Positions 15,981-25,038 of a stretch of DNA of 64,000 bases are shown here, one piece after another. Both the position numbers and the translations under genes were made by a program. The notes under the pieces were generated by a model. The model was not told the DNA's origin. It saw nothing but the letters and a program-made list of their open reading frames with translations, and searched no databases. Origin of the DNA: Actinomycetospora termitidis (lineage in GTDB: Bacteria; Actinomycetota; Actinomycetes; Mycobacteriales; Pseudonocardiaceae); contig NZ_JASVWF010000003.1 in the NCBI RefSeq assembly GCF_030286555.1, forward strand, positions 682,001 through 746,000. Direction: 5' to 3'. Each line of letters starts with the position of its first letter. Position 1 is the first letter of the stretch.

Positions 15981-16807
15981 GCGAGTCCGACCTCGACGAG
16001 GCCGCCGAGCTCCTCCGCGGTGCCGGCGCCCTCGTCGTCGCCGCCGGGGCGGGGATGGGCGTCGACTCCGGGCTGCCCGACTTCCGCGGCCCGGAGGGCT
16101 TCTGGCGCGCCTACCCGCCCTACCGGCGTCTGGGCCTGCGCTTCGAGGAGCTCGCTGACCCGGAGCACTTCCACGACGACCCGCACCTCGCCTGGGGCTT
16201 CTACGGCCACCGCCTCGCGCTCTACCGGACGACGGTGCAGCACGCGGGTTTCGGCGTGCTCCTCGCCTGGTCGCGTCGCCTGCCGACGCGGGTGTTCACG
16301 TCCAACGTCGACGGGGCGTTCCAGAAGACGGGCTTTCCCGACGATGCCGTGGTCGAGTGCCACGGCGCGATCGGCACGCTGCAGTGCACCCGGCCCTGCT
16401 CCGAGGCGACCTGGTCGGCGGACGACGTCGAGGTCGCGATCGACGAGGACACGATGCGTGCCCGCGACCCGCTCCCGACCTGCCCCCGCTGCGGTGCGAT
16501 CGCCCGGCCGAACATCCTGATGTTCGGCGACGGGTCGTGGGTGCCCGGCGTCCACGCCGAGCGGATGGCCGAGCACCGGACGTGGCTCCGGGGACGGGCC
16601 GACGTCGCCGTCGTCGAGGTGGGCGCCGGCACCGCGGTGCCGACCGTGCGGCGGCACGCGGAGCTCGCGTCCGCGGCGTCGGGGCGGCTGGTGCGGATCA
16701 ACGTGCGGGAGCCCGAGGTCCGGCACGGGCGCGGTATCGGCATCGCTGCCGGCGCCCGGGACACCCTGGCTGCCCTGGACGAGCGGCTGGCCGGCGCCTG
16801 GGCCTGA
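15977..16807 (+). CDS. Sir2-family NAD-dependent deacylase
   Basis: This ~276-residue sirtuin-like protein has GAGMGVDSGLPDFRG (NAD loop), SNVDGAF (for the usual TQNID), catalytic His in ECHGAIG, a zinc set CTRPC and CPRC, and RPNILMFGDG. No ATG, GTG or TTG lies in frame before the motif. The only candidate is CTG at 15977, which overlaps the mhuD stop (CTGA) and restores a normal N-terminal helix; the next Met (16055) would delete half the NAD-binding loop. The substitutions from canonical sirtuin motifs leave substrate and acyl preference open. Confidence 0.78.
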   Translation: MSESDLDEAAELLRGAGALVVAAGAGMGVDSGLPDFRGPEGFWRAYPPYRRLGLRFEELADPEHFHDDPHLAWGFYGHRLALYRTTVQHAGFGVLLAWSRRLPTRVFTSNVDGAFQKTGFPDDAVVECHGAIGTLQCTRPCSEATWSADDVEVAIDEDTMRARDPLPTCPRCGAIARPNILMFGDGSWVPGVHAERMAEHRTWLRGRADVAVVEVGAGTAVPTVRRHAELASAASGRLVRINVREPEVRHGRGIGIAAGARDTLAALDERLAGAWA

Positions 16808-16821
16808 GAGCCCCGCTCCCT

Positions 16822-16873
16822 CGTCAGCAGTGCGGCCATGCTGACACCGGACGTCAGCATGGCCGCACTCACG
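16822..16873. repeat. 52-base palindromic repeat, copy 1 (likely two-way terminator)
   Basis: Perfect 17-base arms, 16829-16845 (AGTGCGGCCATGCTGAC) and 16853-16869, enclose a 7-base loop between two convergent genes. A diverged copy of the same length lies at 58885-58936. Confidence 0.7.
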
Positions 16874-17939
16874 ACACCGTCACGGCCGCCAACCGCAATC
16901 CCCGCGCCGCCGCGACCCGTTCCGCCTCGTCGTCGAGCAGCGGACGCGGCACGTCGCCGGAGACCGTCAGCGTGAGCTTCTTCCCCGACGCCGACGGACG
17001 CCACGTCCCGACGACCTCCGTCCCCGCCAGCACCGCCCCCGGATGACCCAGCGCCGGCCAGAGCGCGCGCCGCCGTTCGGTGTCCGGCACGAGCAGGGCG
17101 CGGTCGCGGGCGGAGAGCATCGGGTCGAACGGCGGCAGCAGCCGCAGCTCCGGGGGCGACGGCGGGTCGACCAGCCGGTCCACGTCGTCCGTCGCGACCC
17201 ACGCCCGGCGTCCCTCGACGCGCACCGCCACGAGCCCGGTCGCCTCCACCGCCGACGCCAGTGCGCCCGCCGAGGTCCCGATCCACGCCGCGAGGTCGGC
17301 GGTGGTCGCGGGCCCGAAGATGCGCACGGCCGCCGTCACGAGCTCCGCGACGTCGGACACCGTGCCCGGTCCGGTGGGGCGGGACCACCCGTCCGGGGTC
17401 GGGAGCGCGCGCAGGGTCCGGCCGCCGTCGAGCGCGACCCCGGCGGGGAGCGCCGCCAGCCGCAGGAGCTGGTCGAACACGTGCCACACCCCGCAGCTCG
17501 GGCAGTCGCGCTGGAGTGCCCGGGGCAGCTCCCGACTCACCGCCGTCGACACCTCACCCTTGGTCATCGGGCTCGTGACGGCGGCCGCGAGGACCTCGGC
17601 GGTGCGGTCGATCGCGGCGAGAGCGGGGAACGCGTCGGACTGCTCGGCGGTCCAGATCAACCGGGCCATGGCGTCGGGCTCGGAGAGCGGCCGGAGGCGG
17701 CGGGCCCAGGCGGCGAGGTCGCTCCGCCGGTGCCGATGGGGCGCTCCGCGGTGGGACCAGGCGAGCTCGCCGTCGTCGGGCGGACCGTCCGGCAGGCGTG
17801 CCGCGAGCGCCACGGCGACCGACGACTGGTGGTGCTGCACCCCGAGCTCCAGCAGTGCCGCCGCACCGTCGATCGAGCGTCGGTGGAGACCCTGGGCGTC
17901 GATGCGGAACGCGATCGCCTGCGCGCGGGTGACGTCCAT
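16869..17939 (-). CDS. Winged-helix DNA-binding protein of the HTH_42 (AlkZ/YcaQ-related) superfamily
   Basis: This 356-residue protein has three consecutive winged-helix-like segments, beginning MDVTRAQAIAFRIDAQGL and ending with the family-typical LLPPFDPMLSARDRALLVPD and VVGTWRP blocks. AlkZ/YcaQ relatives unhook interstrand crosslinks or bulky lesions as DNA glycosylases; others are uncharacterised. I could not place AlkZ's catalytic Gln with confidence. The ATG at 17939 is chosen because homology starts there. It is convergent with the sirtuin and divergent from the YihY-type gene. Confidence 0.75.
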   Translation of the reverse strand: MDVTRAQAIAFRIDAQGLHRRSIDGAAALLELGVQHHQSSVAVALAARLPDGPPDDGELAWSHRGAPHRHRRSDLAAWARRLRPLSEPDAMARLIWTAEQSDAFPALAAIDRTAEVLAAAVTSPMTKGEVSTAVSRELPRALQRDCPSCGVWHVFDQLLRLAALPAGVALDGGRTLRALPTPDGWSRPTGPGTVSDVAELVTAAVRIFGPATTADLAAWIGTSAGALASAVEATGLVAVRVEGRRAWVATDDVDRLVDPPSPPELRLLPPFDPMLSARDRALLVPDTERRRALWPALGHPGAVLAGTEVVGTWRPSASGKKLTLTVSGDVPRPLLDDEAERVAAARGLRLAAVTVS

Positions 17940-17973
17940 GCGCTCAGCCTGCCGGGTCCTCACTGCCACCTCC

Positions 17974-17983
17974 TGTCAGGTCA
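17974..17983 (+). promoter_or_regulatory. TGTCAGGTCA motif upstream of the YihY-type gene
   Basis: The same ten bases occur upstream of the WYL regulator (19033-19042), both followed by YG. It is a candidate operator shared by the two genes. Confidence 0.35.
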
Positions 17984-17987
17984 CGCC

Positions 17988-19025
17988 ATGATGTGCGGTG
18001 TGAGTTCCGTGCGCGCCGTGCCCGAGACCACGGACATGCACGGCGAGGACCTCTCCGCCGACGACGCCTGGCACACCACCCGCCGGGTCGGACTCGTGAT
18101 GCTGCTGCGCACCTCGTTCCTGCGCTTCCGCTACGGCGACGGGTTCAGCCACGCACGGGCCTTCGCGCTCCAGCTCGCCCTCGCGACGGTGCCCCTGATC
18201 ATCGCCGGCAGCGGGCTCGCGACCGCCATCGGCGCCGAGTCGGTCGCCCAGGTCGTGGCCCGGACCGTCGTCGCGGTGTCGCCCGGGGCGGGCGACCAGC
18301 TGCTCGCCGACGTCGTCGCCCGAGGGGCCGAAGGACCCGCCGTCGAGAACTCCGAGGACGACGACGGGCCGGGCGAGAACCTCGGGGAACTCGCGGTCGC
18401 CTTCGGGCTCGTGACGGCGTTCGTCGCCATGACGAGCGCGTTCGCCCAGCTCGAGCGCGGGGCGAACCGGGTCTACGGCGTGGAGCGGGACCGGCCGGCG
18501 CTGCGCAAGTACTCCCGCGCGGCCCTCCTGACGCTGACCGCGGGCACCGCGCTCGGACTCGGGCTGATCCTGATCATCGCGGGCGGACCGTTCGGCGACG
18601 CCATCGAGGAGGTCTACCGCTGGGGTGACGTGGCGGAGACGGTGTGGGACGTCGTGCGGTGGCCGGTCGGGCTCGCGGCGCTCGTCGTGGCGGTGACGAC
18701 GCTGTTCCGGTTCGCACCGAGACGCCACCAGCCGGGCCTGTCCTGGCTCGGGCTCGGTGCCGGGCTGACCGTGGCGGTGTGGCTGGTCGCGTCGGCGGTG
18801 ATCGGGCTCTACGTGTCCGTCTCCGGGGAGTTCTCGGCGACCTACGGGCCGCTCGCCGGGATCATGGTGCTGCTGCTCTGGGCGTTCGTCACCGGCGTCG
18901 CGCTGCTCGCCGGGCTCGCCGTGTCCGCGCAGCTGGAGGCGGTCCGGGCCGGGGTGACCGACCCGCTGCTCCTCGACGCCGACGACGACGGGGTGCCCGA
19001 TGAGCGCGCCGTGTCGGGTAGCTGA
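17988..19025 (+). CDS. YihY/BrkB-family inner membrane protein
   Basis: This 345-residue protein has an N-terminal cytosolic stretch, then about six transmembrane segments. LQLALATVPLIIAGSGLATA, TALGLGLILIIAGGPFG and GIMVLLLWAFVTGVALLAGL fit the YihY/BrkB family, historically mis-called ribonuclease BN. An acidic insert (NSEDDDGPGENLGE) lies in a loop after the first helix. Tandem ATGs at 17988/17991 and a GTG at 18000 are possible starts; none has a clear ribosome-binding site. The WYL regulator follows 34 bases later. Transport role unknown. Confidence 0.78.
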   Translation: MMCGVSSVRAVPETTDMHGEDLSADDAWHTTRRVGLVMLLRTSFLRFRYGDGFSHARAFALQLALATVPLIIAGSGLATAIGAESVAQVVARTVVAVSPGAGDQLLADVVARGAEGPAVENSEDDDGPGENLGELAVAFGLVTAFVAMTSAFAQLERGANRVYGVERDRPALRKYSRAALLTLTAGTALGLGLILIIAGGPFGDAIEEVYRWGDVAETVWDVVRWPVGLAALVVAVTTLFRFAPRRHQPGLSWLGLGAGLTVAVWLVASAVIGLYVSVSGEFSATYGPLAGIMVLLLWAFVTGVALLAGLAVSAQLEAVRAGVTDPLLLDADDDGVPDERAVSGS

Positions 19026-19054
19026 CATGCGTTGTCAGGTCATGGGGTAGGACT
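19023..19054 (+). promoter_or_regulatory. Promoter/operator region of the WYL regulator
   Basis: It contains an inverted repeat TGACA-N5-TGTCA (19023-19037, overlapping the upstream stop codon), TGTCAGGTCA (19033-19042) and TAGGAC (19048-19053) ending 6 bases before the GTG at 19060. TTGTCAGGT-N7-TA is one base short of the PafBC-type promoter spacing. Confidence 0.4.
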
Positions 19055-19059
19055 GTGGC

Positions 19060-20037
19060 GTGCGCGCCAGTCGGTTGCTCTCCGCGCTGATGCTCCTGCA
19101 GACACGCGGGCGTATGACCGCGCGCGAACTCGCCGACGAGCTCGAGGTCTCGATCCGCACGATCTACCGGGACATGGACCACCTCGGGGAGTCCGGCGTC
19201 CCGATCTACGCCGACCGGGGTCCCGACGGCGGGTACTCGCTGCTCGAAGGGTGGCGCACCCAGCTGACCGGGATGTCGGCCGAGGAGGCCGACTCACTCG
19301 CGCTCGCGGGGATGCCCGCGGCCGCCGCGGAGCTCGGACTCGGACGGGTCCTCGCCGCCGCCCAGCTCAAGGTCCAGGCCGCGCTGCCCGACGAGCTCGC
19401 GGAACGGTCCCGGCGGATCGCCGAGCGATTCCACCTCGACGCCCCGGGCTGGTTCCGCGAGGCCGACCACGTCCCGACCCTCACCGGCATCGCCGACGCG
19501 GTGTGGAACCAACGGGTCGTCCGGGTGCGCTACGTGCGCTGGGGCGACGAGGAGGTGGAGCGCGAGCTGGAACCGCTGGGCATCGTCCTGAAGGGCGGGG
19601 TCTGGTACCTCGTGGCGCAGCCCTCCGGCGGCGGGTCGGCGCGCACCTACCGGGTCACGCGGGTGCTCACGCTCGAGACCCTGGACGCGCACTTCGACCG
19701 GCCGGAGGAGTTCGACCTGTTCCGGCACTGGAACGAGTCGTCGCAGTCGCTGACGGCGGCGCTGTACCAGGCCGAGGCGGCGGTACGGCTGTCGCCGTGC
19801 GCGATGGAGCTGGCTCCCGTGGTCCTACGGCCGCACACCGCCCGGGCGCTGGCGGAACGGACCTGGCCCCTCGACGACGACGGGTGGACCTGCGCGGTGA
19901 TCCCCATGGAGTCGATCGCCGCGACCCGCTCGGAGCTGCTGGGCCTGGGCGCGGAGATCGAGGTGGTGTCGCCGCCGGCGCTGCGCGAGCAGATGGCGGA
20001 GGCGGCGAAGGGACTGGCGGCGCTCTACGGGTCGTGA
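19060..20037 (+). CDS. WYL-domain transcriptional regulator (HTH_11 + WYL)
   Basis: This 325-residue regulator has an N-terminal winged helix-turn-helix (MTARELADELEVSIRTIYRDM, residues 20-40) and a central WYL domain whose core is GVWYLVAQPSG. A C-terminal WCX-like segment (about 235-320) follows. WYL domains bind ligands or nucleic acids, and PafBC and relatives control DNA-damage or metabolic genes. The GTG start follows a -10 box closely, so the mRNA is probably leaderless. The motif shared with the upstream membrane-protein gene suggests control of itself and that gene. Confidence 0.88.
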   Translation: MRASRLLSALMLLQTRGRMTARELADELEVSIRTIYRDMDHLGESGVPIYADRGPDGGYSLLEGWRTQLTGMSAEEADSLALAGMPAAAAELGLGRVLAAAQLKVQAALPDELAERSRRIAERFHLDAPGWFREADHVPTLTGIADAVWNQRVVRVRYVRWGDEEVERELEPLGIVLKGGVWYLVAQPSGGGSARTYRVTRVLTLETLDAHFDRPEEFDLFRHWNESSQSLTAALYQAEAAVRLSPCAMELAPVVLRPHTARALAERTWPLDDDGWTCAVIPMESIAATRSELLGLGAEIEVVSPPALREQMAEAAKGLAALYGS

Positions 20038-20042
20038 GTCGG

Positions 20043-20307
20043 GGTGTGCGTGCCGCATACGGCCTGGCCGGGTCGTGCTCGGTCGGCGACGCTGTGCGTC
20101 CCGCACACGGCCCGGCCGGCTCGTACTCGGTCGGCGACGCTGTGCGTCGCGCACACGGTTCGGCCGGCTCGTACTCGCCCGGCGACGCTGTGCGTCGAGC
20201 ACACGGTTCGGCCCGCTCGTGCTCGTTCGGCGACGTCGTGCGTCCCGCACACGGTTCGGCCGGCTCGTGCTCGGTCGGCGGCGCTGTGCGTCCCACACAC
20301 AGTGCGG
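20043..20307 (+). repeat. 48-bp tandem repeat array, forward
   Basis: Five full units start at 20043, 20091, 20139, 20187 and 20235, and a partial sixth starts at 20283 and stops exactly where the TTGTCG element begins. Each unit carries TGTGCG-N3-CGCACA-like complementarity followed by CGGCCGGCTCG. The unit length is 16 codons, so reading frames stay open by construction. Confidence 0.85.
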
Positions 20308-20442
20308 CTTGTCGCGGGCTGCCGTCGACCGTGGGGCACCTTGTCGTTGTGATTCACAACGACAAGGGGACGGTGGGCGTGCGGGAGGCCGCGACAAGGT
20401 GCGGGGTGGGTCGGCCTGTCGTTGCGGTTCGCCGCGACAATC
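20308..20442 (-). repeat. Nested TTGTCG palindromic element, copy 2 (inverted)
   Basis: Outer arms are at 20308-20317 and 20389-20398. The inner palindrome at 20339-20367 has perfect 13-base arms (CCTTGTCGTTGTG / CACAACGACAAGG) and a 3-base loop. The accessory 29-base box is at 20414-20442. The box lies on the right, and its complement matches the left-hand boxes of copies 1 and 3. Confidence 0.85.
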
Positions 20443-20550
20443 TCGCGGGGACCGGTGGGTGCAGCCGAGACCACCGGTGAGGAGGCCGCAACAGGCCCCG
20501 CACAGCGCGCTATGGCCCCGCGAGCCGGATCAGCGGCCCCCTCCGACCCG

Positions 20551-20717
20551 TGTGCGCCGCGCAACGCACGGGCGAAGCAGTGCTCGCCCCGCCGGCCGTG
20601 TGCGCCACGCAACGCCGTCCGGCACCACGGCTCGCCCCGCCGGCCGTGTGCGCCGCGCAACGCCGTCCGGCACCACGGCACGCCGCTCCAGCCGTGTGCG
20701 TCACGCAACGGCCCGAC
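20551..20717 (-). repeat. 48-bp tandem repeat array, reverse
   Basis: Units start at 20551, 20599, 20647 and (partial) 20695. The complement of a unit contains CGGCCGGC and GCGCACACGG, as in the forward array, so the two arrays face each other. Confidence 0.75.
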
Positions 20718-20815
20718 GCGAGCAGAACCGGATGATCTCGACACACGGTCGTGAACCTCCCTCCGCTACCGTCGGCGGGGACGGCGGACGGGCCGCCGGG
20801 GGAACGAGGGCCGAC

Positions 20816-21661
20816 GTGTCCGAGCGGGACGAGGCGCCGACCACGCGCGAGCAGGAGAGCGCGGGCCCGCCACCCGCGCCGACCACACCCGAGCCCGGAG
20901 ACACCCCGAGCGACCCGCCCGCACCACGATCGCGCTGGCGTCGGCAGTACAGCCCCGAGGAGATCGAGGCCGCGAAGCAGCAGTGGCGCGACATGCGGCC
21001 GTGGGACAGCCCGATGGCCCGGGCCGACAAGGTGCTCATCGGCTGCATGGTCGGCGCTTTCGTCCTGGCGATGGCCACCCTGCCCCTGCGGCCGTTCCTG
21101 CTCGCCTCGCACCCCACGGCGCTCGCTGCGGTGACGGGCAGTTCGTCGGCCGTCGGTGCGGGGGCGGCGTTCGCGCGGATCGGTCAGGCGGACCTGTGGC
21201 TTCTGATCCTCGCGGGCATCGTCGGGAAGATCAAGTTCGACTGGCTGTACTGGTGGGCCGGGCGGCGCTGGGGCGCCAAGGGCGTGAAGTTCTTCGTGCC
21301 CACCGACCGGGCGGCGCGCTTCGTGGAGCGCGTGCGGTCGTGGCCGATGTGGGCGATGTTCCTGGTGGTTGTGGTGGCCGCGCTCCCCGGCATCCCGTCG
21401 GTGCTGGCCTACCTCCTGGCGGGGCTCGCCGGCCTGTCCCTCGGCGCGTTCCTGGCGGCGAGCGTCGTCGGCGCCGGGATCATGACGGGACTCGTCGCCG
21501 GGTTGGGCTACGCGCTCGGGCAGTCGGCGGTCGACGTGGTGCTCGTGATCGACCGCTACGCCCTGTGGATCAGCCTGTCGATCGCGCTGTTCATCGCGAT
21601 CTCGGCGGGCCGGGCCCAGAGCAAGCGGCAGAAGCGGCAGGCGGCGGCGCAGGAGGGGTGA
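20816..21661 (+). CDS. DedA/VTT-domain membrane protein
   Basis: This 281-residue protein has a charged, Pro-rich cytosolic N-terminus (about 1-75), then five or so transmembrane segments. KIKFDWLYWWAGRRWG, VVVVAALPGIPSVLAYLLAGLAGL and the re-entrant-loop look match the DedA/VTT (SNARE-associated) superfamily, whose members include lipid scramblases/flippases. The GTG at 20816 is supported by an upstream purine-rich GGAACGAGGG; longer frames would read through the tandem repeats. It converges with the next gene, with 3 bases between stop codons. Confidence 0.75.
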   Translation: MSERDEAPTTREQESAGPPPAPTTPEPGDTPSDPPAPRSRWRRQYSPEEIEAAKQQWRDMRPWDSPMARADKVLIGCMVGAFVLAMATLPLRPFLLASHPTALAAVTGSSSAVGAGAAFARIGQADLWLLILAGIVGKIKFDWLYWWAGRRWGAKGVKFFVPTDRAARFVERVRSWPMWAMFLVVVVAALPGIPSVLAYLLAGLAGLSLGAFLAASVVGAGIMTGLVAGLGYALGQSAVDVVLVIDRYALWISLSIALFIAISAGRAQSKRQKRQAAAQEG

Positions 21662-21664
21662 GCC

Positions 21665-22087
21665 TCAGCGGCCCCGCAGCGCCGCCCACGCGCCCCGGGC
21701 GACCCCGGACACGGCGGCGCGAGTGACGTCGGCCCAGTCGAAGTAGTCGCGCCAGAGCGTGATCCGCCCGTCGCGCACCTCGAAGGTGCCGCAGACCCAG
21801 AATGCGATCCGGACGCGGCCGGCGATCGCCACGTCGGTGCGCTCGGTCAGCACGACGGAGCCGTTCGCGGCGAGCCGGTGGGTGTGGATCTCGAACCCCG
21901 TCAGGGGGCGCGCCATCGAGCCGAGCACGCGCAGGGTGGCCGCACGGCCGCGGGCGGGCGGGAGGGAGACGTTCTGGTAGACGACGTCGGCGGCGAGTAG
22001 GTCCCCCACAGCCTGGACGTCGAGGCGGGCGAGGGCGGCGAGGAAGGTCTCGACGACCTCCGCCTCCGTGGTCGTCGGTGCGCTCAT
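21665..22087 (-). CDS. Limonene-1,2-epoxide hydrolase-like / NTF2-fold protein
   Basis: This 140-residue SnoaL/NTF2-like protein is closest to limonene epoxide hydrolases such as mycobacterial EphG. An R-x-D pair (TERTDV) and a later Asp (LWRDYFDW) occupy the places of the Arg-Asp-Asp catalytic set. Epoxide hydrolysis is therefore plausible; the physiological substrate is unknown. ATG at 22087. It lies downstream of the clpC terminator. Confidence 0.75.
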   Translation of the reverse strand: MSAPTTTEAEVVETFLAALARLDVQAVGDLLAADVVYQNVSLPPARGRAATLRVLGSMARPLTGFEIHTHRLAANGSVVLTERTDVAIAGRVRIAFWVCGTFEVRDGRITLWRDYFDWADVTRAAVSGVARGAWAALRGR

Positions 22088-22121
22088 GCCCGTCCTGTGC
22101 CCATCACCCCGGACACACGAA

Positions 22122-22152
22122 CGCCCCGGTCACCACGAAGGTGACCGGGGCG
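22122..22152 (-). terminator. Transcription terminator of clpC
   Basis: A perfect 13-base stem (CGCCCCGGTCACC / GGTGACCGGGGCG) with a 5-base loop lies 20 bases after the clpC stop. Read on the minus strand it is followed by TTCGTGTG. Confidence 0.8.
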
Positions 22153-22171
22153 CCGTGGGTTCGGAGCCGAA

Positions 22172-24730
22172 TCAGCTGTCGGACTGCTCCGACGTGCCGG
22201 CCGTCGCGACCTCGGGGGTGTCCGGCACCGGGGTGGGCTTGGCCTCGCCCCGGAACGTGAACTTGGCCGAGTCCGGAGCGGGCTTCGTGACGCCCTTGTC
22301 GTCGACCTCGGGGGTCCAGCCCTCGACGTCGACGAGCACGATCTGGCCGGGCTCGATCTCCCCGAACAGGATCTTCTCCGAGAGCTGGTCCTCGATCTCC
22401 CGCTGGATCGTGCGACGCAGCGGACGCGCGCCGAGCACCGGGTCGAAACCGCGCTGCGCGAGCAGCTTCTTCGCGGAGTCGGTGAGCTCGATCGACATGT
22501 CCTTGTTCTGCAGCTGCTTCTCGGTGCGGCCGATGAGCAGGTCGACCATCTGCACGATCTCTTCCTCGCGCAGCTGGTGGAACACGATGATGTCGTCGAT
22601 GCGGTTGAGGAACTCGGGACGGAAGTGCTTCTTCAGCTCGTCCGTGACCTTGTTCTTCATGCGCTCGTAGTTCGACGACGTGTCCGCACCGGACTGGAAG
22701 CCCAGGCCCACGGCCTTCGAGATGTCCTGCGTGCCGAGGTTCGAGGTGAACACGATGACCGTGTTCTTGAAGTCGACGACGCGACCCTGACCGTCGGTGA
22801 GACGGCCGTCCTCGAGCACCTGCAGCAGGGTGTTGTAGACCTCCGAGTGGGCCTTCTCGATCTCGTCGAAGAGGACCACGGAGAACGGCTTGCGGCGCAC
22901 CTTCTCGGTGAGCTGGCCGCCCTCCTCGTAGCCGACGTACCCGGGAGGGGCACCGAAGAGCCGCGAGGCGGTGTAGCGGTCGTGGAACTCGCCCATGTCG
23001 ATCTGGACCAGGGCGTCGTCGTCACCGAACAGGAACTCGGCGAGCGCCTTGGTCAGCTCGGTCTTCCCGACACCCGAGGGCCCCGCGAAGATGAACGACC
23101 CGGACGGACGCTTCGGGTCCTTGAGACCGGCCCGCGTGCGGCGCATCGACTGCGAGACCGCCTTGACGGCGTCCTCCTGACCGATGATCCGCTTGTGGAG
23201 CTCGTCCTCCATGCGGAGCAGACGGGTCGTCTCCTCCTCGGTGAGCTTGAAGACGGGGATGCCGGTCCAGTTGGCCAGCACCTCGGCGATCAGCTCGTCG
23301 TCCACCTCGGCGACGACGTCGAGGTCACCGGACTTCCACTGCTTCTCGCGCTCGGACTTCTGGCCGAGGAGCTGCTTCTCCTCGTCGCGCAGGCGCGCGG
23401 CCTTCTCGAAGTCCTGCGCGTCGATCGCCGACTCCTTCTCACGACGCACGTCGGAGATCTTCTCGTCGAACTCGCGCAGGTCCGGCGGCGCGGTCATGCG
23501 GCGGATGCGCATGCGGGCGCCGGCCTCGTCGATCAGGTCGATGGCCTTGTCCGGCAGGAACCGGTCGTTGATGTAGCGGTCGGCCAGGGTGGCCGCCGCG
23601 ACCAGCGCCGGGTCGGTGATCGAGACGCGGTGGTGCGCCTCGTACCGGTCGCGCAGGCCCTTGAGGATCTCGATGGAGTGGGCCACCGAGGGCTCCCCCA
23701 CCTGGATCGGCTGGAAGCGGCGCTCGAGCGCGGCGTCCTTCTCGACGTGCTTGCGGTACTCGTCGAGGGTCGTCGCGCCGATGGTCTGCAGCTCACCACG
23801 GGCCAGCATCGGCTTGAGGATCGACGCGGCGTCGATCGCGCCTTCGGCGGCACCGGCACCCACGAGCGTGTGGAGCTCGTCGATGAACAGGATGATGTCG
23901 CCGCGGGTGCGGATCTCCTTGAGGACCTTCTTCAGGCGCTCCTCGAAGTCACCGCGGTACCGCGAGCCCGCCACGAGCGACCCGAGGTCGAGCGTGTAGA
24001 GCTGCTTGTCCTTCAGCGTCTCGGGGACCTCGCCCTTGACGATGGCCTGGCCGAGGCCCTCGACGACGGCGGTCTTGCCGACGCCGGGCTCACCGATGAG
24101 GACCGGGTTGTTCTTGGTCCTCCGGGAGAGGACCTGCATGACCCGCTCGATCTCCTTCTCCCGGCCGATGACCGGGTCCAGCTTGCCCTCACGGGCGGAC
24201 TGGGTGAGGTTCCGACCGAACTGGTCGAGCACGAGCGACGACGACGGCGTGCCCTCGCCGCGCTGGCCGCCGGACTCCGCGGGCTCCTTGCCCTGGTAGC
24301 CCGAGAGCAGCTGCAGCACCTGCTGGCGCACGCGGTTGAGGTCCGCGCCGAGCTTCACGAGGACCTGGGCCGCCACGCCCTCGCCCTCGCGGATCAGCCC
24401 GAGCAGGATGTGCTCGGTGCCGATGTAGTTGTGGCCGAGCTGCAGCGCCTCGCGCAGCGACAGCTCCAGCACCTTCTTGGCGCGCGGGGTGAACGGGATG
24501 TGACCCGAGGGTGCCTGCTGGCCCTGGCCGATGATCTCCTCGACCTGCTGGCGCACGCCCTCCAGGGCGATACCCAGCGACTCGAGCGCCTTGGCGGCGA
24601 CGCCCTCGCCCTCGTGGATCAGCCCGAGCAGGATGTGCTCGGTCCCGATGTAGTTGTGGTTGAGCATCCGGGCCTCTTCTTGGGCCAGGACGACCACCCG
24701 CCTCGCGCGGTCGGTGAACCTCTCGAACAT
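22172..24730 (-). CDS. clpC: ATP-dependent Clp protease ATP-binding subunit ClpC
   Basis: This 852-residue AAA+ unfoldase feeds ClpP1P2. It has two Clp-N repeats (about 1-145), a first AAA+ module with Walker [10 protein letters not shown], a middle domain with a UVR-type stretch ([20 protein letters not shown]), a second AAA+ module with GPSGVGKTE, and a Clp-D2-small domain. Sequence and length match actinobacterial ClpC1, the target of several natural-product antibiotics. A TAGGAT box at 24855-24850 is a candidate -10, giving a leader of about 110 bases. I found no clear ClgR site. Confidence 0.98.
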   Translation of the reverse strand: MFERFTDRARRVVVLAQEEARMLNHNYIGTEHILLGLIHEGEGVAAKALESLGIALEGVRQQVEEIIGQGQQAPSGHIPFTPRAKKVLELSLREALQLGHNYIGTEHILLGLIREGEGVAAQVLVKLGADLNRVRQQVLQLLSGYQGKEPAESGGQRGEGTPSSSLVLDQFGRNLTQSAREGKLDPVIGREKEIERVMQVLSRRTKNNPVLIGEPGVGKTAVVEGLGQAIVKGEVPETLKDKQLYTLDLGSLVAGSRYRGDFEERLKKVLKEIRTRGDIILFIDELHTLVGAGAAEGAIDAASILKPMLARGELQTIGATTLDEYRKHVEKDAALERRFQPIQVGEPSVAHSIEILKGLRDRYEAHHRVSITDPALVAAATLADRYINDRFLPDKAIDLIDEAGARMRIRRMTAPPDLREFDEKISDVRREKESAIDAQDFEKAARLRDEEKQLLGQKSEREKQWKSGDLDVVAEVDDELIAEVLANWTGIPVFKLTEEETTRLLRMEDELHKRIIGQEDAVKAVSQSMRRTRAGLKDPKRPSGSFIFAGPSGVGKTELTKALAEFLFGDDDALVQIDMGEFHDRYTASRLFGAPPGYVGYEEGGQLTEKVRRKPFSVVLFDEIEKAHSEVYNTLLQVLEDGRLTDGQGRVVDFKNTVIVFTSNLGTQDISKAVGLGFQSGADTSSNYERMKNKVTDELKKHFRPEFLNRIDDIIVFHQLREEEIVQMVDLLIGRTEKQLQNKDMSIELTDSAKKLLAQRGFDPVLGARPLRRTIQREIEDQLSEKILFGEIEPGQIVLVDVEGWTPEVDDKGVTKPAPDSAKFTFRGEAKPTPVPDTPEVATAGTSEQSDS

Positions 24731-25038
24731 GCGTCACTCCTGACTGCTGCGCCGGCGGACTCCCGCGCACTCCCCCGCCGTCCCGCAGGACGGCGGACCT
24801 CTCGCGGACCCTGGCTGGTGCCCACACCGTGACCGAGCACCGTACGACCATCCTAGTCGCCGTGACCGACACGACCCGGTGTCGGCGGTTGCCGCACCGT
24901 GACGCCAGCCACGTCGATCTCCGATGACCGATCCTGCTCGCCCGGCCACCACTCGTGACCGCGCTCGTCCCAACGATGCCCGTTCACCTGCTGTTCCGGC
25001 TAGCCGTTCGCTACCGGAGAAACGCCGGATCGGGTGTT
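24731..25038 (-). promoter_or_regulatory. clpC upstream region
   Basis: This 308-base gap between clpC and the next gene holds a candidate clpC -10 (TAGGAT, 24855-24850). A CCGCCGTCC...GGACGGCGG hairpin-like leader segment lies around 24766-24796. Otherwise I see nothing recognisable. Confidence 0.4.

Larger units (their letters stand above)
20038..20815. other. 778-bp intergenic region with inverted 48-bp arrays around a nested palindrome
   Basis: There is no credible gene here. From left to right it contains a 48-bp tandem array (20043-20307), the inverted copy 2 of the TTGTCG element (20308-20442), an 8-bp inverted repeat ACCGGTGG / CCACCGGT (20451-20458 and 20471-20478), and a second 48-bp array in reverse orientation (20551-20717). 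TACCGT near 20767 is a likely -10 for the next gene. Confidence 0.7.

Noticed and set aside
20043-20717. CRISPR array
   Set aside because: Units are contiguous with no unique spacers, there are only a few copies, and no cas genes are nearby.
20043-20815. Open reading frames through the 48-bp arrays, including an N-terminal extension of the VTT gene
   Set aside because: A 48-bp unit is a multiple of three, so frames stay open automatically; the composition is not protein-like and a good start exists at 20816.
24986-25030. ClgR-like operator upstream of clpC (GTTCGCTACCGG...)
   Set aside because: Only one half-site resembles the motif, and it is about 260 bases from the clpC start, so it is not supported.
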